From assembly GCA_046291695.1 (NCBI GenBank), contig JBKBSO010000006.1:1-64000 (forward strand): 64,000 bases of DNA. Direction: 5' to 3'. Below the pieces are notes generated by a model. That model was not told the origin of the DNA and made no database searches. It worked only from the letters and a program-made list of their open reading frames with translations. Each line of letters starts with the position of its first letter. Positions within the stretch are counted from its first letter, which is position 1. Positions 43,130 through 51,919 of this stretch are shown here, one piece after another. This stretch comes from PNNG01 sp046291695. Lineage in GTDB: Bacteria > Bacteroidota > Bacteroidia > UBA7662. Position numbers and translations under genes: made by a program.

Positions 43130-44466
43130 TGCAGAAAAGGATTGTCATACTCGGCGCAGGTGAAAGCGGCATAGGTGCAGCGGTTTTGGCTAAGAAGCTG
43201 GGAGCCGAGGTATTTGTGTCGGACTCAGGCAAGCTTAAGCCGGCTCAAGAGGCCGAACTTAACGGGCTAGGTGTGGAATGGGAGCAGGGAACGCATACGG
43301 AAGCCAAGATTTTGAATGCCGATTTTGTAGTGAAGAGTCCGGGTATACCCGATACGGTGCAGCTTATTCAGCGCTTGCGTTTCCATGGCATAGCGGTGAT
43401 CAGCGAAATTGAGTTTGCAGCTAGGCATACCCAGGCCAAGCTCATAGGCATTACCGGTACCAATGGCAAAACCACCACCACCTTACTCACCTATCATATT
43501 TTCAAAAATGCGGGTTTACGGGTGGGCTTGGCCGGAAACATTGGTAAAAGTTTTGCGCGACAGGTGGCAGAGGAGGATTTTGATGTGTTTGTGTTGGAAA
43601 TCAGCAGCTTTCAGCTCGATGGCATGTACAAAACACGACTGGACGTGGGGGTATTGACCAACATTACTCCCGATCATCTCGATCGCTATAACAACCAGCT
43701 TGAGCTGTACGTGGCTTCTAAGCTACGTATTGCACAAAATATGGGTCCCGAGCAGGTATTGGTGTATTGTGCCGATGACCCTATTACCCGGCAGGCGCTT
43801 GAGGGGGCCAGCATTCAAGCCCGAAAAATTGCCTTTAGCCGACAAAAGCAGTCGGATGAGGGTGCCTGGATAGAAAATGAAAACCTTGTAATCAGCATAA
43901 ATAACGACAGCATGAAATTTCCATTCGATGAACTTGCCTTAAAAGGCCGGCACAATACCTATAATGCCATGGCAGCCGGTGTACCTGCGCGCTTATTCGA
44001 CATCCGTAAGGATACCATACGCGAAAGCATGAGCAATTTTGAGCAGGTTGAACACCGGCTTGAAAAGGTAGCTGTGATTAAAGGGGTAGAATACATTAAC
44101 GACAGCAAGGCCACCAATGTAAACAGTACTTGGTATGCACTCGAGAATATTTCACAGCCCATTATATGGATAGCCGGTGGCGTAGATAAGGGCAATGATT
44201 ACGAAGTGCTTAAAAGCCTGGTAGCTGAGCGGGTAAAGGCCATTGTATGCCTGGGTACCGATAACCGGCACATCCATGAAGAATTTGGTTCTTTAGTGCC
44301 CATTATGGTAAATACACAAAGCATGGAAGACTGTGTGCGCATGTCGCACCACCTGGCTGAAAAGGGCGATGTTGTGCTGTTGTCGCCAGCTTGTGCCAGT
44401 TTCGATTTGTTTGAGAATTACGAGGACCGTGGACGTCAATTTAAGAAATACGTAAGGGCGCTCTGA
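43129..44466 (+). CDS. murD: UDP-MurNAc-L-alanine--D-glutamate ligase MurD
   Basis: 445 residues from the ATG overlapping the mraY stop. The frame is open to 43072 but that part lies inside mraY. N-terminal Rossmann-like start MQKRIVILGAGESGIGAA, P-loop IGITGTNGKTTTTLL, NITPDHLDRY in the Mur middle domain, INDSKATNVNSTWYALEN and LLSPACASFDLFENYEDRG in the C-terminal domain. Adds D-Glu in the cytosol. Confidence 0.96.
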   Translation: MQKRIVILGAGESGIGAAVLAKKLGAEVFVSDSGKLKPAQEAELNGLGVEWEQGTHTEAKILNADFVVKSPGIPDTVQLIQRLRFHGIAVISEIEFAARHTQAKLIGITGTNGKTTTTLLTYHIFKNAGLRVGLAGNIGKSFARQVAEEDFDVFVLEISSFQLDGMYKTRLDVGVLTNITPDHLDRYNNQLELYVASKLRIAQNMGPEQVLVYCADDPITRQALEGASIQARKIAFSRQKQSDEGAWIENENLVISINNDSMKFPFDELALKGRHNTYNAMAAGVPARLFDIRKDTIRESMSNFEQVEHRLEKVAVIKGVEYINDSKATNVNSTWYALENISQPIIWIAGGVDKGNDYEVLKSLVAERVKAIVCLGTDNRHIHEEFGSLVPIMVNTQSMEDCVRMSHHLAEKGDVVLLSPACASFDLFENYEDRGRQFKKYVRAL

Positions 44467-45641
44467 TGCAAAGTTTGTTGCATAAAATAAAATTACGGGG
44501 CGACCGCACCATCTGGTTGATTGTGGGCATATTAACGCTTGCATCGATGTTGGTGGTGTATTCGTCTACCGGAACGCTCGCCTACAAGGCCCGTGGTGGA
44601 AATACCGAGTATTTCCTCATCAAGCATTCCGCATTGGCCGTATTTGGCCTAATTGTAATGTATTTTGTGCACCACCTACCGTACCGTTATTTCAGCCGTA
44701 TTGCCCAAATACTGTTGTTTTTAAGCATACCATTGCTGGTGTACACCTTAATTAAGGGTACCAGTTTAAATGAAGCCAGTCGTTGGATTACCATTCCGCT
44801 TATCAATCAAACTTTCCAGAGTTCGGATCTGGCTAAATTGGCCTTGTTTATGTATTTGGCCCGCACCTTGGCCCGTAAGCAAGATGAAATAAAAAGCTGG
44901 TCGCAGGCTTTTTTGCCTGTAATTGCGCCTGTATTTATTATCAGCTTCCTCATTGCCCCGGCCAACCTAAGCACAGCCATGCTGGTGTTTTTTACCAGCT
45001 TAATGGTGATGTTCATTGGCCGCATCAGCATGCGCCAAATAGGACTGATGTTAGCCGTGGGGAGTTTGGTACTGGGCAGTTTTGTTTTTGTAAGTTACCA
45101 ATTGGGATGGTTTCGTGCCAAAACCTGGGTGAATAGGGTTGAAACCTTTGTGGCGGGTAGCGATAAAGAAGAGGCTTACCAGACCCAGCAGGCTAAAATT
45201 GCCATAGCCACCGGCGGGTTATTGGGCAAGGGACCGGGCAAGAGCACCCAACGTAATTTTTTACCTCACCCTTATAGCGATTTTATATATGCTACCATTT
45301 TGGAAGAATACGGATTGTTGGGCGGGGCTTTTGTGGTATTGCTTTACTTGGGATTGCTGTATCGAGTTACGCGGATCGTCATACGAGCGCCACAAGCCTT
45401 TGGGGCCTTGTTGGCCATTGGTTTGTGCCTGATGCTGGTGATTCAGGCTATGGTAAATATGGCTGTGGCGGTGAATTTGTTTCCGGTTACCGGGCAAACC
45501 CTGCCCCTCTTGAGCATGGGGGGAACCTCTATCATATTTACCAGCATAGCCTTTGGCATTATCTTAAGTGTGAGCCGCGAAATAGAATCAGAAACCCAAG
45601 AATATAATCAAACCGAGAATAGTATACATGCAGCAGCCTGA
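44466..45641 (+). CDS. ftsW: Septal glycosyltransferase FtsW (SEDS family)
   Basis: 391 residues, about ten TM helices. SEDS peptidoglycan polymerase that works with FtsI. Visible: SMLVVYSSTGTLAYK at the first helix, SRWITIPLINQTFQSSDLAK (family: RW-P--FQPSE-K), STAMLVFFTSL, ATGGLLGKGPGKSTQRNFLPHPYSDFIYATILEEYG (given here as two pieces of the conserved loop: GLLGKGPGKS and FLPHPYSDFIYA), and LPLLSMGGTSI. Start abuts the murD stop, the end overlaps murG by 14 bp. Confidence 0.95.
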   Translation: MQSLLHKIKLRGDRTIWLIVGILTLASMLVVYSSTGTLAYKARGGNTEYFLIKHSALAVFGLIVMYFVHHLPYRYFSRIAQILLFLSIPLLVYTLIKGTSLNEASRWITIPLINQTFQSSDLAKLALFMYLARTLARKQDEIKSWSQAFLPVIAPVFIISFLIAPANLSTAMLVFFTSLMVMFIGRISMRQIGLMLAVGSLVLGSFVFVSYQLGWFRAKTWVNRVETFVAGSDKEEAYQTQQAKIAIATGGLLGKGPGKSTQRNFLPHPYSDFIYATILEEYGLLGGAFVVLLYLGLLYRVTRIVIRAPQAFGALLAIGLCLMLVIQAMVNMAVAVNLFPVTGQTLPLLSMGGTSIIFTSIAFGIILSVSREIESETQEYNQTENSIHAAA

Positions 45642-46749
45642 GCGCCCATATCGTTTTATCATCAGTGGTGGTGGCACCGGGGGACACATCTTCCCGGCCA
45701 TTAGCATTGCGCGAGCGCTTGAAGCTGCGGTGCCCGGCTGCGAAATCTTGTTTGTTGGTGCTCGTGGCCGTATGGAGATGGAGCGTGTGCCCGCTGCCGG
45801 ATACAAGATCGAGGGATTATGGATCAGTGGGATACAGCGTTCGCTAAACGCACAGAACTTGGCATTTCCATTTAAGGTGCTGGCCAGTGTAAATAAATCC
45901 TTGGGCATCTTGAGGCGCTTTAAGCCCGACGCGGTCATTGGTGTTGGCGGTTATGCCAGCGGCCCTTTGTTGTATGCTGCGCAAATCAAGCGCGTACCCA
46001 GCTTTATACAGGAGCAAAATGCCTATGCAGGACTTACCAACAAATTACTAGCAGGCAAGGTGAAGCGTGCTTATGTGGCCTATGAAGGCATGGAGCGCTA
46101 TTTTCCGTCAGAGCGTATTATGCTCACCGGCAATCCAATCCGACAGGATTTGGTTCAACTTCCACACAAATCGGCCGAAGCCTTACAAGCCTTTGGTTTG
46201 GCAGCGGATAAAGCAGTGGTTTTGGTGCTGGGCGGAAGTTTAGGTGCACGAAGCTTGAATCAAAGCACCCGCGATGGGCTTGGAGCCCTGCAGCAAGCCG
46301 GAGTGCAGCTCATTTGGCAAACCGGAAAGGCATTTGCTGATGAAGCCGCCAGCGCAGTGGCAGGAAAGGAAGGGTTTTATACCGCAGCTTTCATCCATCG
46401 GATGGACTTGGCTTATGGGGCTGCCGACCTCATCGTTTCACGCGCCGGTGCCGGTACCATCAGTGAGCTTGCGGTAATAGGTAAGCCAGTAGTGTTGGTA
46501 CCATCGCCTTATGTGGCCGAAGATCATCAAACCAAAAACGCACAGGCACTGGCACAAAAAGGTGCTGCCGTGTTGGTAAAAGATCACGAGGCTGGCGACA
46601 AACTCATTGATACCGCTTTGCAATTGCTGGCTGACGGCCCACAGCAGCAGCGGTTGAAGCAAGCCTTAGCGGCCTTCGACAAGCGCGATGCCGCCCGACA
46701 GATAGCCGACGATATACTCAAAACCATAGGAAAGGAGGCAAGGCGATGA
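45628..46749 (+). CDS. murG: UDP-GlcNAc:lipid I N-acetylglucosaminyltransferase MurG
   Basis: 373 residues, GT28 family, inner face of the cytoplasmic membrane; makes lipid II. G-loop GGGTGGHIFPAISIARAL, second glycine loop VIGVGGYASGPLLYAA, QEQNAYAGLTNKLL, and the C-terminal donor-binding region VLVLGGSLGARSLN, SRAGAGTISELAVIGKP and PYVAEDHQTKNA. Overlaps ftsW and murC. Confidence 0.97.
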   Translation: MQQPERPYRFIISGGGTGGHIFPAISIARALEAAVPGCEILFVGARGRMEMERVPAAGYKIEGLWISGIQRSLNAQNLAFPFKVLASVNKSLGILRRFKPDAVIGVGGYASGPLLYAAQIKRVPSFIQEQNAYAGLTNKLLAGKVKRAYVAYEGMERYFPSERIMLTGNPIRQDLVQLPHKSAEALQAFGLAADKAVVLVLGGSLGARSLNQSTRDGLGALQQAGVQLIWQTGKAFADEAASAVAGKEGFYTAAFIHRMDLAYGAADLIVSRAGAGTISELAVIGKPVVLVPSPYVAEDHQTKNAQALAQKGAAVLVKDHEAGDKLIDTALQLLADGPQQQRLKQALAAFDKRDAARQIADDILKTIGKEARR

Positions 46750-48107
46750 TCAACGAACGCTTTAACCACTTTTACTTTATTGGCATTGGAGGGATTGGTA
46801 TGAGTGCCATTGCACGGCTCTTGCTGGAACGCGGCTTCGCGGTGGCCGGTTATGACAAAACCCCATCAGACATTACCCAATCTCTTTCGGCAGCGGGGGC
46901 GCACATCAGCTTTGCCGATGAGCTCCAATCCATTCCCGAAGATATGCGTTCACCAGAGCGTACCCTGGTGATTTATACACCTGCAGTTCCCGCTGCGAAT
47001 GTGATCCCCGGCTGGTTCCGTAAGGAGCAGTTCGAAATGGTAAAGCGGGCCCGCGCCCTTGGCATGATTACAGCCGATGGCATAACGCTGGCCATTGCAG
47101 GTACCCATGGTAAAACCACAACTACTACGCTTTTGGCACATATAATGATGACGGCCGGACTTGATTTTACGGCTATTTTGGGCGGAGTAAGTGCCAATTA
47201 CCACACCAACCTCATCAGTAGAGGATCAGATTATTTTGTTACTGAAGCTGATGAATTCGACCGTTCGTTTTTGCAGCTTCGGCCGGCTTACGCCGCCATT
47301 ACCAGCATGGATGCCGATCATTTAGATATTTATGGCGAGCACGAACATATGCTCAGGGCTTACCGCGACTTTGCAGGGCTGTGCACCCATAAACTGCTGT
47401 ACCGCTACGGATTGCCTTTAGCGTCGAACAGCTCGGCACACATGGTGTCTTATGGAGAAGGGGGAGAAATTCGTGCCGAAAACATCCGCATTACAGCGGG
47501 CAGCTTTGTGTTCGATTATGTGGGAGAAACCAGCCTCTTAAACATTCGTTGTGGCATGCCCGGGCTGCACAATATTGAAAATGCCTTGGCTGCAATTAGC
47601 CTGGCACTGGCGATTGGCATACCTGCGACTGTAATCCCCAAGGCTATGGCTTCGTTCAAGGGGGTGAAACGCCGTTTTGAGGTGGTTTGGCAGGGCAATA
47701 AAGGTATTTATATTGACGATTATGCCCACCATCCTGCCGAGATTAATGCACTTATCCGTTCAGTTCGCATGCTGTATCCGGGTAAAAAAGTATTGGGTGT
47801 ATTCCAACCCCATTTGTTTAGCCGTACCCGTGATTTTATGGATGGCTTTGCTGAAAGCCTTTCACTACTCGACAGCTGCTGGCTGCTCGATATTTATCCG
47901 GCTCGAGAAATGCCCATAGAAGGCGTAAACTCGGCAGCGTTGCTCGAGAAACTGAATACCGACAAGCGCATGGTTAGTCGCGATAAGCTGCCAACAGCCT
48001 TGGCTGAAGCCGATTGGGAAGTATTACTGAGTATTGGTGCTGGCGATATCGACCGCTTGGTAGCACCCATCAAAGCGGAACTAGAAAAAAGGGAGGAAGC
48101 CGCATGA
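46746..48107 (+). CDS. murC: UDP-MurNAc--L-alanine ligase MurC
   Basis: 453 residues. Adds the first residue to UDP-MurNAc. FYFIGIGGIGMSAIARLLLE at the start, P-loop IAGTHGKTTTTTLLA, VTEADEFDRSFLQL, DADHLDIYGE, and C-terminal DDYAHHPAEINALI and VFQPHLFSRTRDF. Starts in the murG stop (ATGA). The ATGA at its own stop is the ftsQ start. Confidence 0.97.
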   Translation: MINERFNHFYFIGIGGIGMSAIARLLLERGFAVAGYDKTPSDITQSLSAAGAHISFADELQSIPEDMRSPERTLVIYTPAVPAANVIPGWFRKEQFEMVKRARALGMITADGITLAIAGTHGKTTTTTLLAHIMMTAGLDFTAILGGVSANYHTNLISRGSDYFVTEADEFDRSFLQLRPAYAAITSMDADHLDIYGEHEHMLRAYRDFAGLCTHKLLYRYGLPLASNSSAHMVSYGEGGEIRAENIRITAGSFVFDYVGETSLLNIRCGMPGLHNIENALAAISLALAIGIPATVIPKAMASFKGVKRRFEVVWQGNKGIYIDDYAHHPAEINALIRSVRMLYPGKKVLGVFQPHLFSRTRDFMDGFAESLSLLDSCWLLDIYPAREMPIEGVNSAALLEKLNTDKRMVSRDKLPTALAEADWEVLLSIGAGDIDRLVAPIKAELEKREEAA

Positions 48108-48871
48108 AACGCTTGAAACTCATCGGACGTGTATGTTTGCACCTGTTGGTGGTTGCGGCTTTGTTTACGGCCTTTGGCTTTATTCATGTAGAAAAGCAAA
48201 AGCAGCAGATTCAGGAAGTAGACTTGCGGGTTGATCATCGCAACGGCAGCTATTTTGTTGACAAGGAGCAACTGATGGCCCAGCTCTCGCGTAATGGTTA
48301 TGGTGCATTACTCGGCAGTACACGCAATACGCTTCGTTTGCGCGAACTCGAGATCTCACTTAAGCGCAATCCGTTTGTGGCCGATGCACAGGCCTATATC
48401 GATATTCAGGGACGGTTAAGCATCCGGGTGAGCCAGCGTGAACCTGTTCTACGTGTAATCAATCGCCATAACGAGAGTTTTTACATCGATCATGAAGGCT
48501 TTACCATGCCCGTGAGTACCCAATACTCGGCAGGGGTGATGGTGGCCAATGGCCATATCGACGATCGTCCTGCACCTGGCGATAGCCTGCGTAACGACGG
48601 CTTGCGGGAATTGTTCATGCTGAATGAGTTTTTACGCAGCAACGAGCTGTACAACGCACTTTTTGTGCAGATATATGTAAACGCGCGTGGCGAATACGAA
48701 TTGATCCCCAGGCTGGGTAATCATACCGTATTGCTGGGCGATTTAACCGATTTAACCGAAAAAATGGAAAAACTACTGGCGCTGTACCGTTCCGCACTCG
48801 ATCAGGATGGCTGGCAGCAGTACCGTCAGGTAAACTTAAAATTTAAGGATCAGGTGATATGCAAAAGGTAA
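48104..48871 (+). CDS. ftsQ: Cell division protein FtsQ/DivIB
   Basis: 255 residues from the ATG that overlaps the murC stop; the frame is open further upstream (48014), but only within murC. Short basic cytoplasmic N-terminus (MKRLKLIGR), one TM helix (VCLHLLVVAALFTAFGFI), then the periplasmic POTRA domain (DLRVDHRNGSYFVDKEQL, ELEISLKRNPFVADAQAYI) and a beta domain (RLSIRVSQREPVLRVINR). Scaffold linking FtsB/L with late division proteins. The last 13 bp overlap ftsA in a different frame. Confidence 0.92.
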   Translation: MKRLKLIGRVCLHLLVVAALFTAFGFIHVEKQKQQIQEVDLRVDHRNGSYFVDKEQLMAQLSRNGYGALLGSTRNTLRLRELEISLKRNPFVADAQAYIDIQGRLSIRVSQREPVLRVINRHNESFYIDHEGFTMPVSTQYSAGVMVANGHIDDRPAPGDSLRNDGLRELFMLNEFLRSNELYNALFVQIYVNARGEYELIPRLGNHTVLLGDLTDLTEKMEKLLALYRSALDQDGWQQYRQVNLKFKDQVICKR

Positions 48872-50175
48872 GCAACAACGACAACAAAGAGATCATCGTT
48901 GGTCTCGACATCGGCACAACTAAAATTTGTGCCATTGTAGGTACCCGGAATGAGTATGGCAAAATGGAAGTGCTGGGTATGGGTAAGGCCGAATCGCTTG
49001 GGGTAACCCGAGGGGTGGTAAGCAATATCGAAAAAACGGTAGATGCCATCCGTAAGGCCATTAAAGAGGCTGAAGACGAGGCCGGAGTCGATATCCGGGT
49101 GGTAAATGTGGGCATTGCCGGGCAGCACATCCAGAGCCAGCAGTACCGCAATATGATCACGCGCCAGAGCATGGACGATGAAATTTCACGTGCCGACATC
49201 GACAAACTCGTAGATTCAACACACCGCATTCCACAACAACCGGGTTACGAAATTATACATGTATTGCCCCAAGAGTTTATTGTAGATAACGAGGTAGGGA
49301 TCAAAGACCCAATCGGCATGAGCGGAATCCGACTGGAAGCTAATTTCCACATCATAACCGGGCATGTTACGGCCGCCAATAATATTTATAAATGTGTTCA
49401 GAAGGCGGGCTTAACGGCCAATGACCTGATACTGGAACCCCTGGCATCGGCCGATGCGGTATTGAGTGAAGAAGAAAAGGAAGCAGGTGTGGTTCTGGTA
49501 GATATAGGTGGCGGCACTACCGATATCGCCATTTTCCAGGACGGTATCATTCGCCATACAGCAGTGATTCCCTTTGGCGGCAACATTATTACCGAAGACA
49601 TTAAAGAGGGTTGTACGGTGCTGCGCCAGCAGGCTGAATTGCTCAAAATACGCTTTGGCTCCGCCTTGGCCAGCGAAACGCAAGACAACGAAATCGTTTC
49701 GATTCCCGGATTACGCGGCCGCGAGCCCAAGGAAATTTCGGTGCGGAACCTCGCCAGTATCATTCAGGCCCGCATCGAAGAAATCATCGAACTGGTACAT
49801 TACGAGATCAAGTCGTCGGGCTTTGAGAAGAAACTCATTGCCGGCATAGTACTTACCGGAGGTGGCTCACAATTGCGGAATCTGCGCCCCTTGGTGGAAT
49901 ACCTCACGGGCATGGATGTACGCATCGGTACTCCTAACGAACACCTTGCAAAGGGCGATAACGATGTAAAAAGCCCGATGTATGCAACGGGTATTGGTTT
50001 GGTGCTTATGGGACTGAACAAACAAGAGCAAAAAACAGCTTCGGCCATGAAGCAAAATGCTGCACAAGGCCGTGAACAAGCTACCAAACGCCCGGGCTTA
50101 TTGGAGCGCATCCTCCAAAAGGGTAAAGAATGGATTGATGACCCCGAACTCAAAGACAGCAAAGATTTTAATTAA
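48859..50175 (+). CDS. ftsA: Cell division protein FtsA
   Basis: 438 residues. Actin-like ATPase that tethers FtsZ to the membrane. VGLDIGTTKICAIVGTRNE (phosphate 1), SHS2 domain near 85-160, LVDIGGGTTDIAIFQDG (phosphate 2), VLTGGGSQLRNLRPL and the amphipathic C-terminus (GLLERILQKGKEWIDDPEL) that probably binds membrane. 35 bp before ftsZ. Confidence 0.95.
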   Translation: MQKVSNNDNKEIIVGLDIGTTKICAIVGTRNEYGKMEVLGMGKAESLGVTRGVVSNIEKTVDAIRKAIKEAEDEAGVDIRVVNVGIAGQHIQSQQYRNMITRQSMDDEISRADIDKLVDSTHRIPQQPGYEIIHVLPQEFIVDNEVGIKDPIGMSGIRLEANFHIITGHVTAANNIYKCVQKAGLTANDLILEPLASADAVLSEEEKEAGVVLVDIGGGTTDIAIFQDGIIRHTAVIPFGGNIITEDIKEGCTVLRQQAELLKIRFGSALASETQDNEIVSIPGLRGREPKEISVRNLASIIQARIEEIIELVHYEIKSSGFEKKLIAGIVLTGGGSQLRNLRPLVEYLTGMDVRIGTPNEHLAKGDNDVKSPMYATGIGLVLMGLNKQEQKTASAMKQNAAQGREQATKRPGLLERILQKGKEWIDDPELKDSKDFN

Positions 50176-50210
50176 GTACACCCCCTGAAAACAAAGCTTA
50201 TCAAATCGTC

Positions 50211-51806
50211 ATGGATATGAATACACTGAACAACAATGTGGTTTTTGACTTACCAAAAACCCGACCCAACATCATCAAAGTTATTGGTGTTGGTGGTGCC
50301 GGCGGCAATGCCGTAAACCATATGTACGCCTTGGGCATCAAAGATGTAGATTTTGTGGTAACCAATACCGATTATCAGGCCCTCGAAAAGAGCCGGATTC
50401 CGAACCGTATTCAACTCGGCCCGTCGCTTACCGAAGGTCGTGGCGCAGGTAACCAACCCGAAGTAGGCCGCAATGCCGCCATCGAAAACATCGAAGATGT
50501 TAAAGTTCACCTGGGCAGCGAAACCAAAATGGTGTTTGTAACCGCCGGAATGGGCGGTGGCACCGGAACAGGGGCAGCGCCCATTATTGCACAGGCCTGC
50601 CGTGAGATGGGCATTCTCACAGTTGGAATTGTAACACTACCCTTTGGTTTTGAAGGCAAAAAACGTCTTGAGCAAGCCAATCGTGGTTTGGATGAACTGC
50701 GTCAGCATTGTGATACCACCTTGGTAATCAGTAACGATAAAGTGCGCGAAATTTATGGCAATCTGGCCTTCGACAAGGCCTTTGCCCGTGCCGACGATGT
50801 GCTGGCTACCGCTGCTAAAGGCATTGCCGAAATTATTACAGTAGAAGGTTATGTAAACGTTGACTTTGCCGACGTTAAAACAGTGCTCGAGTCGAGCGGT
50901 AAGGCCGTAATGGGCAGTGCAACTGCCGAGGGCGAAGGACGTGCTCTTAAGGCCATCGAATCGGCCATGAGCTCACCCTTACTCAATGATAATGACATCA
51001 CCGGCGCCCGCAGCATCTTGCTGAACATCAGCTCGGGTACGGCTCAAATTACACTCGATGAAATAGGTGAAATCAACGAATTTATCCAGGAGGCAGCCGG
51101 AAGAGATACGGACATCATCTGGGGTAATTGCAACGACGACAGCCTGGGCGAAAGCATTCGGGTAACGGTTATTGCTACCGGATTTGAAGGCGGACATGCC
51201 CAAGCTCCCGTAGTACGTAAGTTAGGCGACGACAAGGAAAACGCTGTGCCTGCAGCTGCACCAATGCTCACCGAAATGCGGGGCGATCGGGAAGTGAACG
51301 TTTACCGGCTCGATAAAGATGCCCCGACGCCACAGCCTCAAGAAAATCGCTTTACCAGCCACAGCCCAGCTAACGACGCCAATTTGTTCGATTTTCAGCT
51401 TAAGCAAAATGAAGCACTGCCTAAAATAAACGAAGCCCCACCAACCGAAAAAGTGGTGCGCTCACTGTACGATAGTCATGAAGACCCAGAAGGTATTAGT
51501 GCCATTCAGGAATCAGAAAGCTCAATGAGCACCGAACAGCCTGCTTTTAACGATATGCTCAGCAAATCGATGGCACGTATTCAAACCTTGCGCCAAATGA
51601 ACACACTGCGTAGGGTAGATGCTGAATCGCTCGAAAGCCTCGAAAAACAACCTGCGTATATGCGCCGGGGAGTTGACCTTGATCCGGTTGACCATAGCTC
51701 CGAACCTTCAGTGAGCAGATATACCCTGAGCAATAATCAGCAGTCTGACGACAAACGTCCTGAAATCCGCCCAAATAATTCCTTTCTGCACGATAATGTA
51801 GATTGA
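50211..51806 (+). CDS. ftsZ: Cell division protein FtsZ
   Basis: 531 residues. Tubulin-like GTPase forming the Z-ring. IKVIGVGGAGGNAVNHMY at the start, tubulin signature GMGGGTGTGAAP (~residue 110), T7 loop NVDFADVKTVLESSGKA. The globular domain ends near residue 330. The long tail (~200 residues) contains an internal QPAYMRRGVDLD, resembling the C-terminal peptide of other FtsZ, and the extreme end NNSFLHDNVD, which is the usual Bacteroidota terminus. Two close ATG (50211, 50217) are possible. Last gene of the cluster; a terminator follows. Confidence 0.96.
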   Translation: MDMNTLNNNVVFDLPKTRPNIIKVIGVGGAGGNAVNHMYALGIKDVDFVVTNTDYQALEKSRIPNRIQLGPSLTEGRGAGNQPEVGRNAAIENIEDVKVHLGSETKMVFVTAGMGGGTGTGAAPIIAQACREMGILTVGIVTLPFGFEGKKRLEQANRGLDELRQHCDTTLVISNDKVREIYGNLAFDKAFARADDVLATAAKGIAEIITVEGYVNVDFADVKTVLESSGKAVMGSATAEGEGRALKAIESAMSSPLLNDNDITGARSILLNISSGTAQITLDEIGEINEFIQEAAGRDTDIIWGNCNDDSLGESIRVTVIATGFEGGHAQAPVVRKLGDDKENAVPAAAPMLTEMRGDREVNVYRLDKDAPTPQPQENRFTSHSPANDANLFDFQLKQNEALPKINEAPPTEKVVRSLYDSHEDPEGISAIQESESSMSTEQPAFNDMLSKSMARIQTLRQMNTLRRVDAESLESLEKQPAYMRRGVDLDPVDHSSEPSVSRYTLSNNQQSDDKRPEIRPNNSFLHDNVD

Positions 51807-51826
51807 TTTTTTCCTTTTCCATGACG

Positions 51827-51858
51827 AAACCCGGTTGCTGTTTAGCGCCGGGTTTTTT
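51827..51858 (+). terminator. Terminator after ftsZ
   Basis: AAACCCGG / CCGGGTTT stem with T6, 20 bp after the ftsZ stop. Ends the dcw cluster. Confidence 0.88.
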
Positions 51859-51908
51859 CGTGGTTGTCAGAAAGCCTGGCTACGGCTGGTAAACAAAACC
51901 GAATGTGG

Positions 51909-51916
51909 TATATTTG
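51909..51916 (+). promoter_or_regulatory. Candidate -7 element TATATTTG adjacent to the S9 peptidase start
   Basis: Exact TAnnTTTG match ending 3 bp before the ATG at 51920. If functional, the transcript would begin at or just inside the start codon. No -33 box recognised, so it may be chance. Confidence 0.25.
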
Positions 51917-51919
51917 AAC

